NCBI GenBank assembly: GCA_013397845.1
Contig: VZTG01005248.1
Coordinates: 2,381,376-2,445,375 of the forward strand
Direction: 5' to 3'
Origin: Melanocharis versteri
Taxonomy: Eukaryota; Chordata; Aves; Passeriformes; Melanocharitidae
DNA length: 64,000 nucleotides
Below, one piece after another: positions 38,113 through 50,979 of the stretch. The notes under the pieces are model-generated. The model saw only the letters and a list, made by a program, of their open reading frames with translations. It ran no database searches and was not told the DNA's origin. The position numbers were made by a program, and so were the translations under genes. Position 1 is the first letter of the stretch. Every line of letters begins with the position of its first letter.

Positions 38113-41100
38113 GTATACTAGAATTAGAAATAGTTGAAATTTTACTTTTCATTTCTGGTAAGTGCTTTATTGGAAAGTGACTGTTGAGTAAATGAGTAAA
38201 CACAGATTTCTGTTGTATTTATCTCTATGATTATTCCTTGTTCTTTAATTTAATTTTATATTTTTAAGAAATCCATGTGCTCCCTTGCACTTAGAAATGA
38301 AAGGGAATATGAAGCTGTTTTAGCTCCAAGTCTTCTGTATTCAAGAAGTTCTTGTTATTTCCTGGGACATTCTGATTTCTAAAAAGAATATAATGATGAT
38401 CTGACCATGAAAAACAGGTTCTCTTTTTTAGAGGTAGCTTGTTCCTTTTCTTTTATACTGTATCTCCATTGTATCAGGTTATGCTAATCTCTGTTGTGGT
38501 ATATTTATCTTTCTGCAAACTGTCCCATGCCATTGGACTGAGGGATAAGAAATCAACATTGGTCTTTCTGCTTAGTGCCTCTATGGTCCGTTAACACACG
38601 TGTCAGAGGCTCCTGGTGTAAAATTGCATTAAGTTAAAGTGGGTAGTAGTGTAGAGAAATCAGAGTTGGAAACAATCAAAGTGTTGTCTTGCAAGCTGAG
38701 AGCAATGCTCTTTTGGGAGAAAGAAAGGGAATGTAAAATACTAGGCAAAGTCACTTAGAAATTTCAAGACTGCTGTGATGCATTCAATAATACCACAGGG
38801 GAAGGGAATTTTCTTTACAAGAAACAGGCTGCCAGTTGAGACTATTAGCCATTCTGTAACCCCTACATAATAAAGCTAAATCACATAAGCTGTGCAGATA
38901 ACAGATGGACCAACAGAGACAAATTATTTGTGATGTAACTGATAACTAGGTCGAAGCTGAATTATTGTGAGAAATGGACTGCACTTTAAGAGCGCACTGA
39001 ATAGTTTGCAATATTAGAGAAGACTTGACTTCCCAAATGAAAGCAGTGAGAGAAATGAAGTGCATCTTGTTATGAACATGTACTGATCCATAAAGACAAA
39101 ATACGGGGTAAATGGATGACAGAGAACAGATTTGTTGGTAATAAATGGGAAGGCAATCACAGCAAAGCACAATTGTCCAGTGCCAAGGACACACAGTCAT
39201 GGTAACAGTTATACCCATCTCCTGAAGACATATTTAATTTTCTGGACAAATTAAAATGTACAAAACAATTTTTTTTTATTTCTTACCTTGTATACATACA
39301 GTTTTATGACCAATTTGTGATGACGTCAGTGGTCATCATAGATCTTGAAACAGATAAACAGACATACCTGATGGCTTGATTAAGAACAACTGACAGAAAA
39401 TGAATAATTGAGATGACCAAAGCATTACTTCAGGGAAGATATGGAAAAGATAATATTAAGTGGATGTAAATATTGAAAATTTGCTCACTTTGCATGGAAG
39501 AATCAATTAGTGATTTGATTTTTTTTCAGTATATTCTACTTCTTTATAATTTAAATCTCATTATTACTCGTATTTTATTTGGGTAAACACAACAGTTATT
39601 GCTAAATACTGGCTTTTGTCATTGGGCAAAAATACTAATCTTTTCTACCTTGTTTTATTAATAAAGAGTAACCTCTTTCTAGCTTTCTTACCTATCACAA
39701 TTTTTTACATTGCTGATCTGTATAGGACAAACTTTTCCCAGACTCCAAAGATAGATGAAAGTTTTCTTCAGGGTAAGAACTGACTGTTCTGAAGCCTGCC
39801 AGTTTTATTCAAATCCTCTTTTTTTTTTTTTNCCGGTTTTTTCAAAACCCTTTTTTTTTTTTTTTTTTTTTTTTCAGCCAACTGTGTATTGTAGAGTGAT
39901 TTTTACTCAGAGTATCCCAAAACCCTCACTCAAACCAATAATCATGTGTTGATAGGTGAAATTAGTTTCAGAATTTTAATGAAGCTCGGCAGCTGGGAGA
40001 CAGACAGCTCATCTCAAGATTAAATGAGAAAAATTGCCACTTTTTCTGGTTCCTTTAGAAACTCATTTACATTCTGTCAGCTCCCATTAGGGATGGGAAC
40101 TGCGAATATTGAGGGAAATATGCATGAATTCAGTGCTGAAATGGCCAATCGTGATCAGTTTCTTCTTGCTTACAAAGCTGCCAGAAGATTTTATGTAGTT
40201 ATGCCTTCTGGAAACAGTGGGTGATAATCTGCTTGCTTTCAACTGTCTCCTAACATTTTGAATTTAACATAACCAAAAGAACCAATCCCCAGCATAACAA
40301 TGAGAACACAGGATAAAAATGTAATCCCAAATCTTGAGATTAAAATTCCTGGAGCCCTCTATACAATACTCTCTCCCGTTTTTCTTGCCTTTTTTTTTTT
40401 TTTTTTTTCAACCATGTGGCTGTAAAGATTCAGTATTTCTTTTTATGTGGCAGCACCAACAGCAATGACAAGAAAAGTAGCACACAATTCTTCTTTCCCT
40501 GTGCTTGTTACAGCCCTGAATTTTTATGTACTTGGATCCTCATCATATTGACAAGTCTTCATAAGGTCTGCTGACAGAGCCAACTATAGACTAGGAATCT
40601 ATAGCATGTAGGTGTTATCCATTTCTCCACAGGTTTTGGTTATATTTATGTAGACCACAAGTAAAGGTGACCATGCCAATGAAAGAAATGCTTTTAAGCA
40701 TTCAACCAGGAATGTAAAAGGCAAGGCATAAGTGAATACAGGAAGAGTAATTCTACTTTACACATGGGAAAGTGCAAAGCTGTTGTGTTGCAGATTTTTG
40801 TTGTTTTCAATTTTCTTTAAATAAAGGTTGCAGAAAATTAATAAGGGCATGGAAAGGTGGCATAAGATGCTCAACAAATATTTTTCAATTACACCTCAAG
40901 AGAGTTTGATGACAAATTCATAGTTTCAATGAAACAGCCATATTTTCTGTTTCAGAAATAATTAGGAAAATTATAAATGGAAAATAATTTTTTTGTTTGA
41001 TCTGTAGGTTTGGGTAGCTTCTTCCTAACAATTCTAAGAGAAAAGAAGATCTCTAATGCTGTTGATTTTTAATAAAGCTGAGTAGATTACTATGAATAGT

Positions 41101-41994
41101 CTTGCACTCTGGAGAACATACTAGCATGATTGGAATGGAACAAGTCAATTTTACAGGACATGCTAAATGGCTTTAATCACACAGGTAGAAATGTAGCATT
41201 TGCATTACACTTACAAGGAGAGGATTACAGAAAGAAAATGATTCTGCAAAAGCAGACATCATAAACAGATAAATCTATCATACATTTTGAAAGTGATGCT
41301 GCACAGCTCTGTGGTGATACTAAGTGTGAATATAGAGATTACAAAGAATGAGAACAATTAGAGATGTTAAAGGATACTTCATACATCTGCAGATACAGAT
41401 TTTCAGCTGCTTGAAGGCTTTCAATGTATCACCTGATAATCCTTGCTTCCTTGCTCCTTACTTCCACTCCTCTAAAGTATATCGAAATATAATTCAGGAT
41501 TTAGAAAAGAGCTAGAAGAATGACCCAAGTTTTGAAAACCCCATTTCAGAGCTTTGGAGTGAAAGGCTTAACTAACTGACCTTTACAAAGTAGTTTAAGA
41601 AATTTCATTATAACATTTATGACTATTTAAAACACTAGAGAAACCTGGAAAATAAAAATCTCAATATACACTCTACAGATACTCTCTACGGAATCAGATA
41701 CTATTTCAAATGCATGAAACTAACACAAATTAAAAGCAGAAAGCAGATTCATTTAGTGTCAAGAAACAGCACACAGCATCAATCACTGAAATAGCCAGTA
41801 ATGCTAGTGGACTCTTCATCACTGAAATCTAAAGTATACTTGTAAAAAAAGTATGCAGTACTTTCCACAACACCTGTGTCAAAAAGTATTTAATAAAATA
41901 CTAGTAGCATATATGTATATGCTTGACATTTCAAAAATTTGAAAGGTATACTAATTCATATGTCTAAAATTTGTAATCTATATAAAAAGCAAGT
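38113..41994. other. Unique non-coding DNA with poly-T tracts
   Basis: No exon or transposon was recognised. There are poly-T tracts at 39819-39874 (with an N at 39832) and 40390-40408. The frame 40024-40224 shows no family resemblance. Confidence 0.55.
39819..39874. repeat. Poly-T tracts around a single N
   Basis: Two T runs separated by N at 39832 and a short CCGG..CAAAACCC bridge. Similar to the site at 321-375, and probably unreliable sequence. Confidence 0.85.
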
Positions 41995-42605
41995 TCATGG
42001 GAGCTACTGTCTGGACAGCTTTGTCTCTATCCTCCGTAAAATCATGGAACAGATTCTTGTGGCATCTATGTCAAGGTATGTGAATGCCAGAGAGGTGATT
42101 AGAAACACGAAGAATGGTTTCACAAAGGGAAAATTGTGCCTGAGTAATCTGGTGGCCATCTACGATGGACTGACAACATCAGCGGATGAGAGAAGAGCTA
42201 TGGGTGTCATCTACCTTGACTTCTGTAAGGCCTTTGAAGTGCTCCCACACAACATCTTTGTCTCTAAATCGGAGAGATAAGGGTTTGATGGATGGAATAT
42301 AAAATGAATAAGGAATTGGACAGATGTCCGTTTCCAAGGACTTGCAGTCAGCAGCACTTTGTCCATAAGCAGATTAGTAACAAGTAGTGTCCCTCAGAGG
42401 CCTATACTGGGACTAGTATTAATACATTTATTAACAGATGCTGGGATTGAGTGGACCCTCAGCAGGTTTGCAGATGAGCTGTGCAGTTAATTCACTTGAG
42501 GGAAGGAATGCCATCCAGAGGGACCTTTTCAGCCTGAAGGAGTAGGCCTATAAGAACCTCATGAAGTTCAATAAGGACAAGGTCCTCCACCTGTCTTAGT
42601 ATCAA
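41995..42605 (+). mobile_element. CR1 LINE reverse-transcriptase fragment
   Basis: It covers the middle of ORF2 only. The frame 41939-42280 contains an RKIMEQIL block, an NGFTKGK..LSNLVAIYDGLT block and motif A (YLDFCKAFEVLPHN, about 42208-42252). This keeps the first catalytic Asp but has Glu for the second conserved Asp. After a frame shift the FADD box reads Phe-Ala-Asp-Glu at 42467-42478, so the second catalytic Asp is Glu. An NLMKFNKDK-like block follows near 42556-42584. The copy stops before the C-terminus and has no 3' UTR or tail, so it is truncated at both ends. That is unusual, since CR1 copies normally keep the 3' end, and it suggests a later deletion. Confidence 0.9.
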
Positions 42606-45029
42606 GACATAATTAGGATGACCTCAGAACTGAGAATGGATACTGATTTTAATTACACTTGAATCTATGTGCAAGGGTTGTTTTAGAAGGTCAGTGACTG
42701 GTAGATCTTAATTCTTGAATATTACCCTAAATGATCATGAATAATCATGATCATTTTCTTGTTTGCCTGATTTGGCTGTTGGTACCTGTAATAGAGTGAT
42801 TACTGGAAAAAAGTAAAAAGAGCTGAATTTATTGATTTTTGTCTGGGATTTGATATATATAGAAGATATTTACATAGATAAATGTTATGTATTTGCATTG
42901 CTGGCATGTCTCATTTTTTTTCACTGGCACTCTTAAGTTAAGAAGCTTTCTTCATTGAAGTCCATACAGGTCAATGACCTGTATAACAGCTCTGTACTGT
43001 AAGCACTCTCATACTCTGTAAATTGCCTTACATATTAAAAATATCATCTCCACATAGCAAACTATCTGTTAATGAATAGCTGAATGACTAAAATGCATGT
43101 TGAGAAATGGATAAAGATTTTGTAAGGCAATTAAGCTTAGCATTATGCTTACATTACTCTGGTATTTGCATTACAAAAGAGTATTGTACAGTCAGAAAAG
43201 TGATATGAAGACAGATGTGTTATTATTGTGAGACTCAACAGCCTTCATAACTAACTCCTCTGTTCTGTTTATACCATGCTGAAAAATAATTTGTTTTGAA
43301 GCTATAGCATTCAGTATGTCAAAAATAAATATTTATAAATGTACTACTGATTTACAAGGGAAGCTCATAAGAATGTGAAAACATATTGACCATTTGTACC
43401 AGATAACTATTTTACAAGAGTGAAAAAATGAATCTGTCGTACAACAAGCAAATATATAATTCTCTTTCAAGTAAGAACCAAGTTTCTTCTGATATAATTG
43501 TATTTTGCATGAAATTTTTGTTACTGCTATTTAACATCTCTATTGAAGTATTGCCTGAACAATAACTCATTGCACTATAGGGTGTATAAATAGAACTCCA
43601 CAGTCTATGATATAGTATTTATTTGAAAACAAATGTGATAGAGGAGCAAGGAGGTGGAAGTCCAATGAGGGCTTTGCAACAGCGAAATAGGTTGAACCAA
43701 AGCATCAGGTACATACTAATTTGGTGTCATATTATGCCAAGCACAGTATTTTTTGAAGTTTAGGAATTCTATTAAAAAATAATCTGATGTAAACCTTGTA
43801 AGTTTTGTAAATCAGCCCTAAATATATGGAATGCTTAGGCTCCTGGTAATTTACCTGCACAATCCATCAGCAGTTTTGGCTTCCTAGGAGTGCAGCTCTG
43901 TAAGTGTGGCTCTGCATGGTACCCAGAGCCATGCTCTTGTGCTGAACAAGCAAGACCTTGAAGTGAATTCAATATAACTTTGAATATATTGCTTTGGGAT
44001 TTGTGCTAATGTATCTGCATGGTGTTACAGTGTGCACTGTTGACATTTTAGAGATAGATTGGCTGAGGGACAGAACTTGGCTGATGCAGCTGCCAGACAC
44101 TTTGATTGCCACAGGGCTGAGGATCCCACAGCTCCCCAGTACTGGAACACCAAGCAATTTTTCCATATTGTCTAGTCTTAAACCTTGTGGATTGCACCCA
44201 GAAACATGGATTTTGGGGTTTCTAGGACACAAAATTTTTAGACAACCCACATCTTCCACTCTTTTAATAGGGCTCTGTTTTCTTTCACCAAAAAGGAATA
44301 GTTATTTTGGTTGGTTTTTTGTTGTGTTGTTTTGTTTTGTTTTGTTTTGTTTTGTTTCAGAACATAATTTCAAAATATAAAATCTTTGATTAAATGGAAT
44401 TGTCCCTCTCTGCACAGTTCTAATTAGGTATGAAGAATAGAAAGAAACAAGAAGTGATGAGAAGATGAATGATGAATTCTTGCTACCTCAGAGCCTCTAG
44501 CAGCTACCTTCTTTCAAGCTGTGAGGTAGAAAATGAGAATTCTGGCAATGGAAAAAAGAGACCATAACAAAAATGTGATAGAACTTCCCCTAAAGCAACA
44601 TTTTTCAGCCTTTCCAAATAGATGTCTGCTTATTCAAAGTTAAATTTTCATTACCACCTCCCTTACAGTTGCTATAAAAGCAAGTTCAAAAATGTATCAG
44701 TGAGAAGTCAATAGAATTTACTTGTGTGACTCTGGAAAGGTTGTCAGAGAATACTTTCTCCTGAGATTACAGTGTTAAGGAGCAGGCAAGTGAGATTATC
44801 TTCATTTCAGATGGTAATTACTTTTTCAGTACTTCGGAAGCACCCAGTTGCCTCTCCTGACACCATAACTCTGGGAAGGTAAAATGAAGTACCTTTCCGG
44901 CACTTGTATCAATTAGATTGTATACTGTGATCCCCATGTGCTTGGTAATATGCTGAACCTATAAAACATTATTACTCTGGTCTGTTAAGAAGCACCAATC
45001 TTTTTTCCACTGTCATTTAAAACTTCTAG
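42606..45029. other. Unique non-coding DNA
   Basis: No gene or transposon was recognised. Overlapping frames at 43994-44380 (+) and 43969-44259 (-) lie in a slightly GC-richer patch but match no family. A (TTTTG)n array follows. Confidence 0.5.
44328..44357. repeat. (TTTTG)n microsatellite
   Basis: Five to six TTTTG units. The reverse complement is the AAAAC type also seen at 10106 and 33541. Confidence 0.9.
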
Positions 45030-45735
45030 GAGGTTTGAAAGGTTTGCCCTTACAAAAGCCATACCCTATTGGGCTATAATTGCATGAGTGCTGTCTTTAA
45101 TTAAATTCAAAACCAGTTCCTTGGAGCAAATACAAGACCCACTGGTCTGTAATGCCAAGGATCATATATGGCTTTTTTATTTTATTTTTAACCTAAGACA
45201 ACAACTTCCCAATCTTTGGGAACAGTGTGTGGTTTATTAAGGATATATTGCATATCTTCGTTGCTACCTCTGCTATTTCACAGTTCAGCTCCTTCAGAAT
45301 TCTTTCATCAGCACCATCTGGTCCCAGTGATTTACTGCCCTGGAGTTTTTTCCAGTTGCTCAATAACATCTTTCTTAGAGGCATCAGCCTTTGTTAAGTC
45401 CACTCATTAATTTCTTATAAAAATTATCTTTGAGTCAAAAAATTTCCTCATTGCCCTTCACAGCAAATATGAGTGTAGAAAGCTACTTCTCATTTTTGCC
45501 TTTCTTTGATTCCTTTGTTCATTAGTTGATAGTTCAAAGGACTAGCAGTTATGCAGTTTTTTTGCTGGTTTCTGAAAAATCTTTAGGTTTCTTCCTGCCT
45601 CTTGAAGATGTTTTGATGATCTTAGTCAAATTTCTTCCTCCCTTATTTTCTTCCCTAATTATCGTATTATTTTTCCTTTTGTGCACATTTCTTCTGAGCT
45701 TAGTGGTAGGACTATGTTTATGTTGCTGTGTAGTT
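45030..45735 (-). mobile_element. Very old CR1/L3-like LINE relic (linker and N-terminal reverse transcriptase)
   Basis: On the minus strand, 45193-45384 translates to a peptide with SKSLGPDGADERILKELNCE, then IAEVATKICNISL and FPKIGK. This is the N-terminal reverse-transcriptase signature of CR1/L3-type LINEs (GPDG...LKEL...). Further along in that orientation (about 45120-45150) the DNA still resembles the NYRPVSL region. The other side (45480-45735) resembles the linker between endonuclease and reverse transcriptase. It is far more diverged than the young CR1 copies and has no 3' tail. The family assignment rests on motif order. An ancient, possibly pre-avian age is inference from divergence. 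Confidence 0.75.
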
Positions 45736-46059
45736 ATATTATGTTAATAAGATCTCAAGGAAAATGAAAATTGGGTACATTTTGAAGCTCTATAGTATGA
45801 AGAATTAGCGTATTATTATGAATTTCCTGTGCAGCATGAATAATTCTGTGGTAAGTGGGGTGTGATTTTGCACCTACATTTCTTACAAAGTGCCTGAGTA
45901 AATGAATGTAAAAATTTCTACCTTCAATAAGTCTGTGCATATGTGCTTATGAGCAACTTGGGGCAGGGAGGGGAGTCTAGGGCAAGACCTCTGGATGGGC
46001 AATGCTTGGTTTCTAAAGAACAGCCTGGGTCTTTTTCTTTGTCTCTGATCTCTGCAATT
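45736..46059. other. Unique non-coding DNA
   Basis: Short interval between the LINE relic and the GC-rich block; nothing recognised. Confidence 0.5.
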
Positions 46060-46460
46060 CATACGGAGTACAAGGGGAGCTTGGGAAATGCACTTGGCGT
46101 AGCCTGACCAATAACGTTTGTCAGTCCTGGTAAGAAATCACTCTCTCTGTCCTGAGCTGCGAGTGCCGGTCTCAGAGCTGGGCTGGGCTCACCTAGGCAG
46201 GAGCTGGGCTGGGTTGGTTTCACCTCCTGCCTTGGAGCCACGAGCCGGTTTCCTTCCCTGCCCGAGCTCTGCTGGTGCCTCCGCGGGAAGGGTCTGGCAG
46301 ACCCAGAGGATCCTTGCCCAAATAAGAAGAGCCCATGCGGCTGAGCCTGGGGAGGCTGCAGGGCCACGCTCATGCTCAGCTGGGAGCAGCCAGAAGGCAG
46401 GAGCCCAGGGTAAGGAAGAATATAAAAACTGCCTGAGCAGGACCCTCCAAGGCTCAGTGG
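46060..46460 (+). promoter_or_regulatory. GC-rich, CpG-containing promoter-like block (possible LTR relic)
   Basis: This block of about 400 bases is clearly GC-richer than its surroundings and keeps about ten CpGs. A CCAAT word lies at 46108-46112 and a clean TATAAAA at 46421-46427. Downstream, AATAAA occurs at 46723-46728, followed by TTGCTCCGTGTATCTGG. That order (CCAAT, GC-rich, TATA, AATAAA) would suit a decayed LTR spanning about 46060-46766, but I see no matching ends. It could instead be a real promoter or a GC-rich enhancer. A donor-like AGGGTAAGG lies just before the TATA word. Open frames on both strands here reflect GC content. Confidence 0.35.
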
Positions 46461-49400
46461 AGAGGCCTCTCGCTGTGTACATCATATTCCTCCCCGTGAA
46501 AGTCTTAGATTATTAATGACATATCATGTATCATCTGCTTACGTACACGCAGTGCTTTTTGAGAAAGATCGAAACTTTCAAACTCGAGATCTAGAGGAAA
46601 GGTGAATATAAACTAGGAACAGTAGGAGGTTGTTTACATACAATTTTAATTGAATTATTAACATAGTTTTTCTGGTACAATATGATAATTTACTCTTTTA
46701 GACTGTTAAAATACTAACAGACAATAAATTCCTTGCTCCGTGTATCTGGTTTCCTTTTGCCATAACAAAATTTTGGATGTAACATTTTAAAGCCTTAAGG
46801 CTTGACCCAAAAATTTCCAGCTGTGTCTGCTTTGCAACAAAGTCTACATAACCCCTTCTCAACCCCTGACTGCTGAGCCTGGCTCCTTTTTCATTTTAGC
46901 AAGCTCCATCTTTCTCTGGGTGCCTCAGGTTCCACCCTTACTCTCATTCCATCTCCTTGTCCTACCCCTTCATTTTCCAAATGTGAGCAACTCCTCTCTC
47001 ACCTCCACCTTCTGGAGGATTTGGGTGACTCAGACTGCAATAGCTGAAACACAGAAAATGTGTGACTTTCTCCGGATGACCCAGCTGCAGCCTGCTAGAG
47101 AAACAAAGCTCACTGGAATGAGTCACCATACAAGCAGCAGTAGCAAAATGATGAGGTCTCAGGATCCTTTTGTAGTGCATTTCATACCCAGACTCACATT
47201 GTTCCCTACAAAAGCTTTTTCTCTTAACCAATAATTTTTAACTGTAGGGTGGAAATTTTCATAATACCTGAGAAGTGTACTGACTGTCCTGATGCAGACA
47301 GACATGCTATAAGGATGCAAATTGCTTTCCTTTGATAGCATCACTTCATGAAAAGATACTGCCAAGAGAAACTTTGATGTTCCTACAGTGGCTTTTTTGA
47401 CTAGGAAAACATGAGATTGCTAAAAGCTAATCAAATATCGTGCTGATGTTTTACATAACTATTGCCGAAGTTCAAGTCAAGCATATAGGAAACAATGGAA
47501 AGTGCTAGCATACACTGTGACAGCTGACCTTTTCTTTTTATATGGACACAAGTTATTTGGCCCATGAGCATGTTTATTTATTTAATATAATGCAAAAAAC
47601 CCATTGCAATTCAAATGGGTAATTATTATGGCCTATTTGGAATTGCTGTCTATGTGTTGTTCACATTCTATGTAATTTCAACACAGAAGCCTGCTACTAT
47701 GTCCTCTTCTCTATTAAAATAGTTTCTTTATTCTACACAGTCCTGGCAGTTAATTTAAAAATAAATATCACCTTTGAATTCACTTATTAAGTTTGAAAAA
47801 AAAAAGGCAGTATAATAGTTTGATCCATTATTATAAGCATAATGTCCAAAATTAGGCTTTACTGAATAGCTTTTAAGGACTTAAATGTTAAAAATATTAT
47901 TGTAATTCTAAGCAGCTATAAAACAGACTCCACCTGGTTGTATTTTGTACAAAGATATGGATAAATACATCTATGCAATTAGTTGGTACTGACACAGCTA
48001 TTTGCAGTCATAACCAACTACATGTATCTTGTTTCTTGCATGTTTTTTGTGTAATCATATATTGACAGCATTAAAAATGGAGGTATGATATGGAACACTT
48101 TACATAAAAAAAATATATACGTATACTTCAGATAAATATAAACCTTTGCATTCTTCATGCATATGTGTATCTCAATGTGACAGTCCTAAGTCCAATGACA
48201 CTCTTCAGACATACTGAAAACAGTACTCAAGCAAGAGCTTAGCTTCAAAATGTAAACCAGGTAAGTTCTGGAAGGACATATGTAAACATAAACACTTGCA
48301 CATAGGTACACACACAAATATAGATATTGCTGTGGCCTCAGATGAAATTCAGTATTTAATTGTACTATACAATGGACTATTAGAAGGAAGAGTTCTAACA
48401 ACTAGCATGGAATTTTAAACTGAATTCATGTTCACCAATTTGTGAAGTGGTGTTTGAAGAGACTTTGCTTGTTTCCTAAGGCTGTCTTTTGCCTCCAATC
48501 TTGACCTACTAAAAAACATTTGTATATGTACGAAGCATACAAATAGTCACTGGTTAGTTCACAGAAAAGTCTGTTCACTAGTGTAATACTCTCTATTATA
48601 TTTGAATTTAAAAAAAAAAATCTTTGTCCTCATGAAATTCATAGCATTATCTGTAAATAAAAAGAATCATAGAGAAGTCACAAGTAGCTAATCCCATCTA
48701 TTTTGCACCCAGTCAAAGCTTGATTTTTCCCTTTAACTTTGATCTATGCATTTTAATTTTAAATGATCAGATGTTAGCGTTTCACTCTGTCTGGTGGGAG
48801 ACCACTTCAAACACTGCACAGCCTAGGCATTAGAGAATAATCTTCCTATTTATCCTCACCTTTGTATGATTTTAGGGGTTGTTCTAAATATGCACAAAGA
48901 ATTTTTCAGTATAGCTGTTGTCTCTTTGCTTGAATATTTAGCAAAGTTAAATATATTTAGCTCTAAAATCTATTTCAAATCGATTTGCTGCTTTAATACT
49001 GAGATTTGTAGAACTACCTACAGTGTGCAGCACCATCACATATTTGTTTTGCTGTGAAGATTAATTGTTCATATATGGTGAAATAGGGAATCTAAAACAA
49101 AGAGTAGAGTTATTTATGTAAGAAGAAAATTGCAGTCACATTAATGGGGAGTGCTAAAAAAGACTCTAATGGTCTAACTCTTGTGTTTTCATAGAAAACA
49201 AAAATGTTTCACATTCCTAGAAGAATTAGCATTTTCTTAAAACCATATGCTCTTGACTTATACTCACATTAGTTACTACAGCACTTTTTCAGTTCTACCA
49301 AACTTTAATATAAAAGGTGATCTGAATTTGAATCAGATCCAAGCTTTCTACCCAAATATTGCAAATCCACCAGAATCAGCATCGCTAATTCTTTAATAGA

Positions 49401-50828
49401 ATAGATATTTTATGAAACCTGACAACATTAGTAGAGATTTTTTACAATTGCAGATTAAGCCTTTTATGGAGAATCACAAATGACAGTCAGGTTCAATAGA
49501 ACAAAGATTTCATCTAATATTAGTTTCTGGCAAGTCAATTTGCAAGATTATTTTTGCAGATTAAATTACCTGTATTGGGAGGTCACCCTCTTACTTCTAA
49601 ATCAAGAAAGAGAGACAGTTGCATAATAGCGTAATGCTGTAGATATATTATTAACCAATCTTTCACAATAAGGAAGTTAACTATTCACCAAGAAGGGGCG
49701 AATAAAGTAAAAAGGTGTTTTATAACACAATGAATATCTCTTGGAAGAAGTTGGGGAAAGGCCAGCTGAATATCACTAAGAGTGCAACCTGTCTGTATCT
49801 TAATATTCAATCTCTGGAAGATGTAAGAATTTAGCTAAGAGTCAGAGAAGGGAGACACCACAATTTAAACTGGCTTAGGATCTATCTGTTCTGGGCTGTA
49901 TGATGCATCAGTATTCTTAAAAATGTGACTTCAGACTTTGGACTATTTAATTAATCAGGAGCCATCAGTCCATCAGTAGTTGGTGACTTATAACGTCCAG
50001 GCAAAACAATTAATTTGGATTTGAAAATTGCCACTAAGTGTAAACTGATTACTAATGTTTTATGTATATTTATATTTATGTTTTAGAAATCTAGTTATTT
50101 TTTACTTCTAAGAGACGTTCTGGATACAATTATTCAGTATGTTATAAGATGTGCACAAGACTGAGACAAAAAATTCTGGGGGAAAAAAAAAAGGAAAAAC
50201 CCAAGTAATCCAACTTACAGACAAGTCATATCTTGAATTAAACACACTCGTCTGTTTCCCAGGAACTTTTGTCATAGATCAGAAAAATCTGTTTGAATCT
50301 CATGTTCCACTTGTCCAAAACCTGATTATCTTGCAGAGACAGCACTTGCTTACACCAAAACAACATACTCTGTTATGAAAAAACCATGAGAAATAAAAGA
50401 ATAAAAAAAAACACCTAAAGAGTTTTTGGGTTAAATAAAGAATCTTTCAGTCCTACTGCAAAGAGTAACAGGGCTGTAAAAGCCATGCCAAAGTCCTCAA
50501 ACTATTTTTTAAATTTAATTATTATTTAGATTTACCAGCAATATGAAACACCCCTAGAGAAGTACTTAACATTGTTATCCATTTAATTAATTTATCACAG
50601 TGAGACCCTTGGCCAAGAATAGAACCGAAAAGCAGCATGTTAGTCAAAGTAAATATAATAACTGGCATGTTTTTTCCTCAAAAAAGCATTTGTATTTCAT
50701 CTGAAAGTGCAAATGAATACACACTAGGGAAAGAATTCGTGTTTTATAACAATGTTTAGTCAGTGACATTTTTTCCCCTCCTACTTGCCTACCTCTCAGT
50801 ACAGATCACTGTTGGACTCCTTTCCTAC
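46461..50828. other. Unique AT-rich non-coding DNA
   Basis: No exon, RNA gene or transposon was recognised. The frames at 46920-47234 and 50151-50378 look like chance. Confidence 0.55.
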
Positions 50829-50979
50829 ATCATGGATGCCCCATCCCTGGCACTGTTCAAGGCCGGGTTGGATGGGGCTTCGAGCATCCTGGTGTAGTGG
50901 AAGCTGTCCCTGCCTATGGATGGGGGATTGGAACTTGATGCCCCCCGAAGTCCTTTCCAACCCAAACTATTCTATGATC
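50829..50979 (+). mobile_element. Short CR1 LINE 3' tail
   Basis: It contains the CR1 3' UTR blocks CCCATCCCTGGCACTGTTCA and GGTTGGATGGGGCTTCGAGC. It ends AGTCCTTTCCAACCCAAAC then ATTCTATGATCT at 50968-50979. The block order and tail word are diagnostic. At about 150 bases it is strongly 5'-truncated and among the least diverged copies in the window. The frame 50785-51015 is non-coding. Confidence 0.95.

Noticed and set aside
46118..46516. 132-codon + frame and overlapping minus frames
   Set aside because: A GC-rich block lowers stop-codon frequency on all frames; there is no family resemblance.
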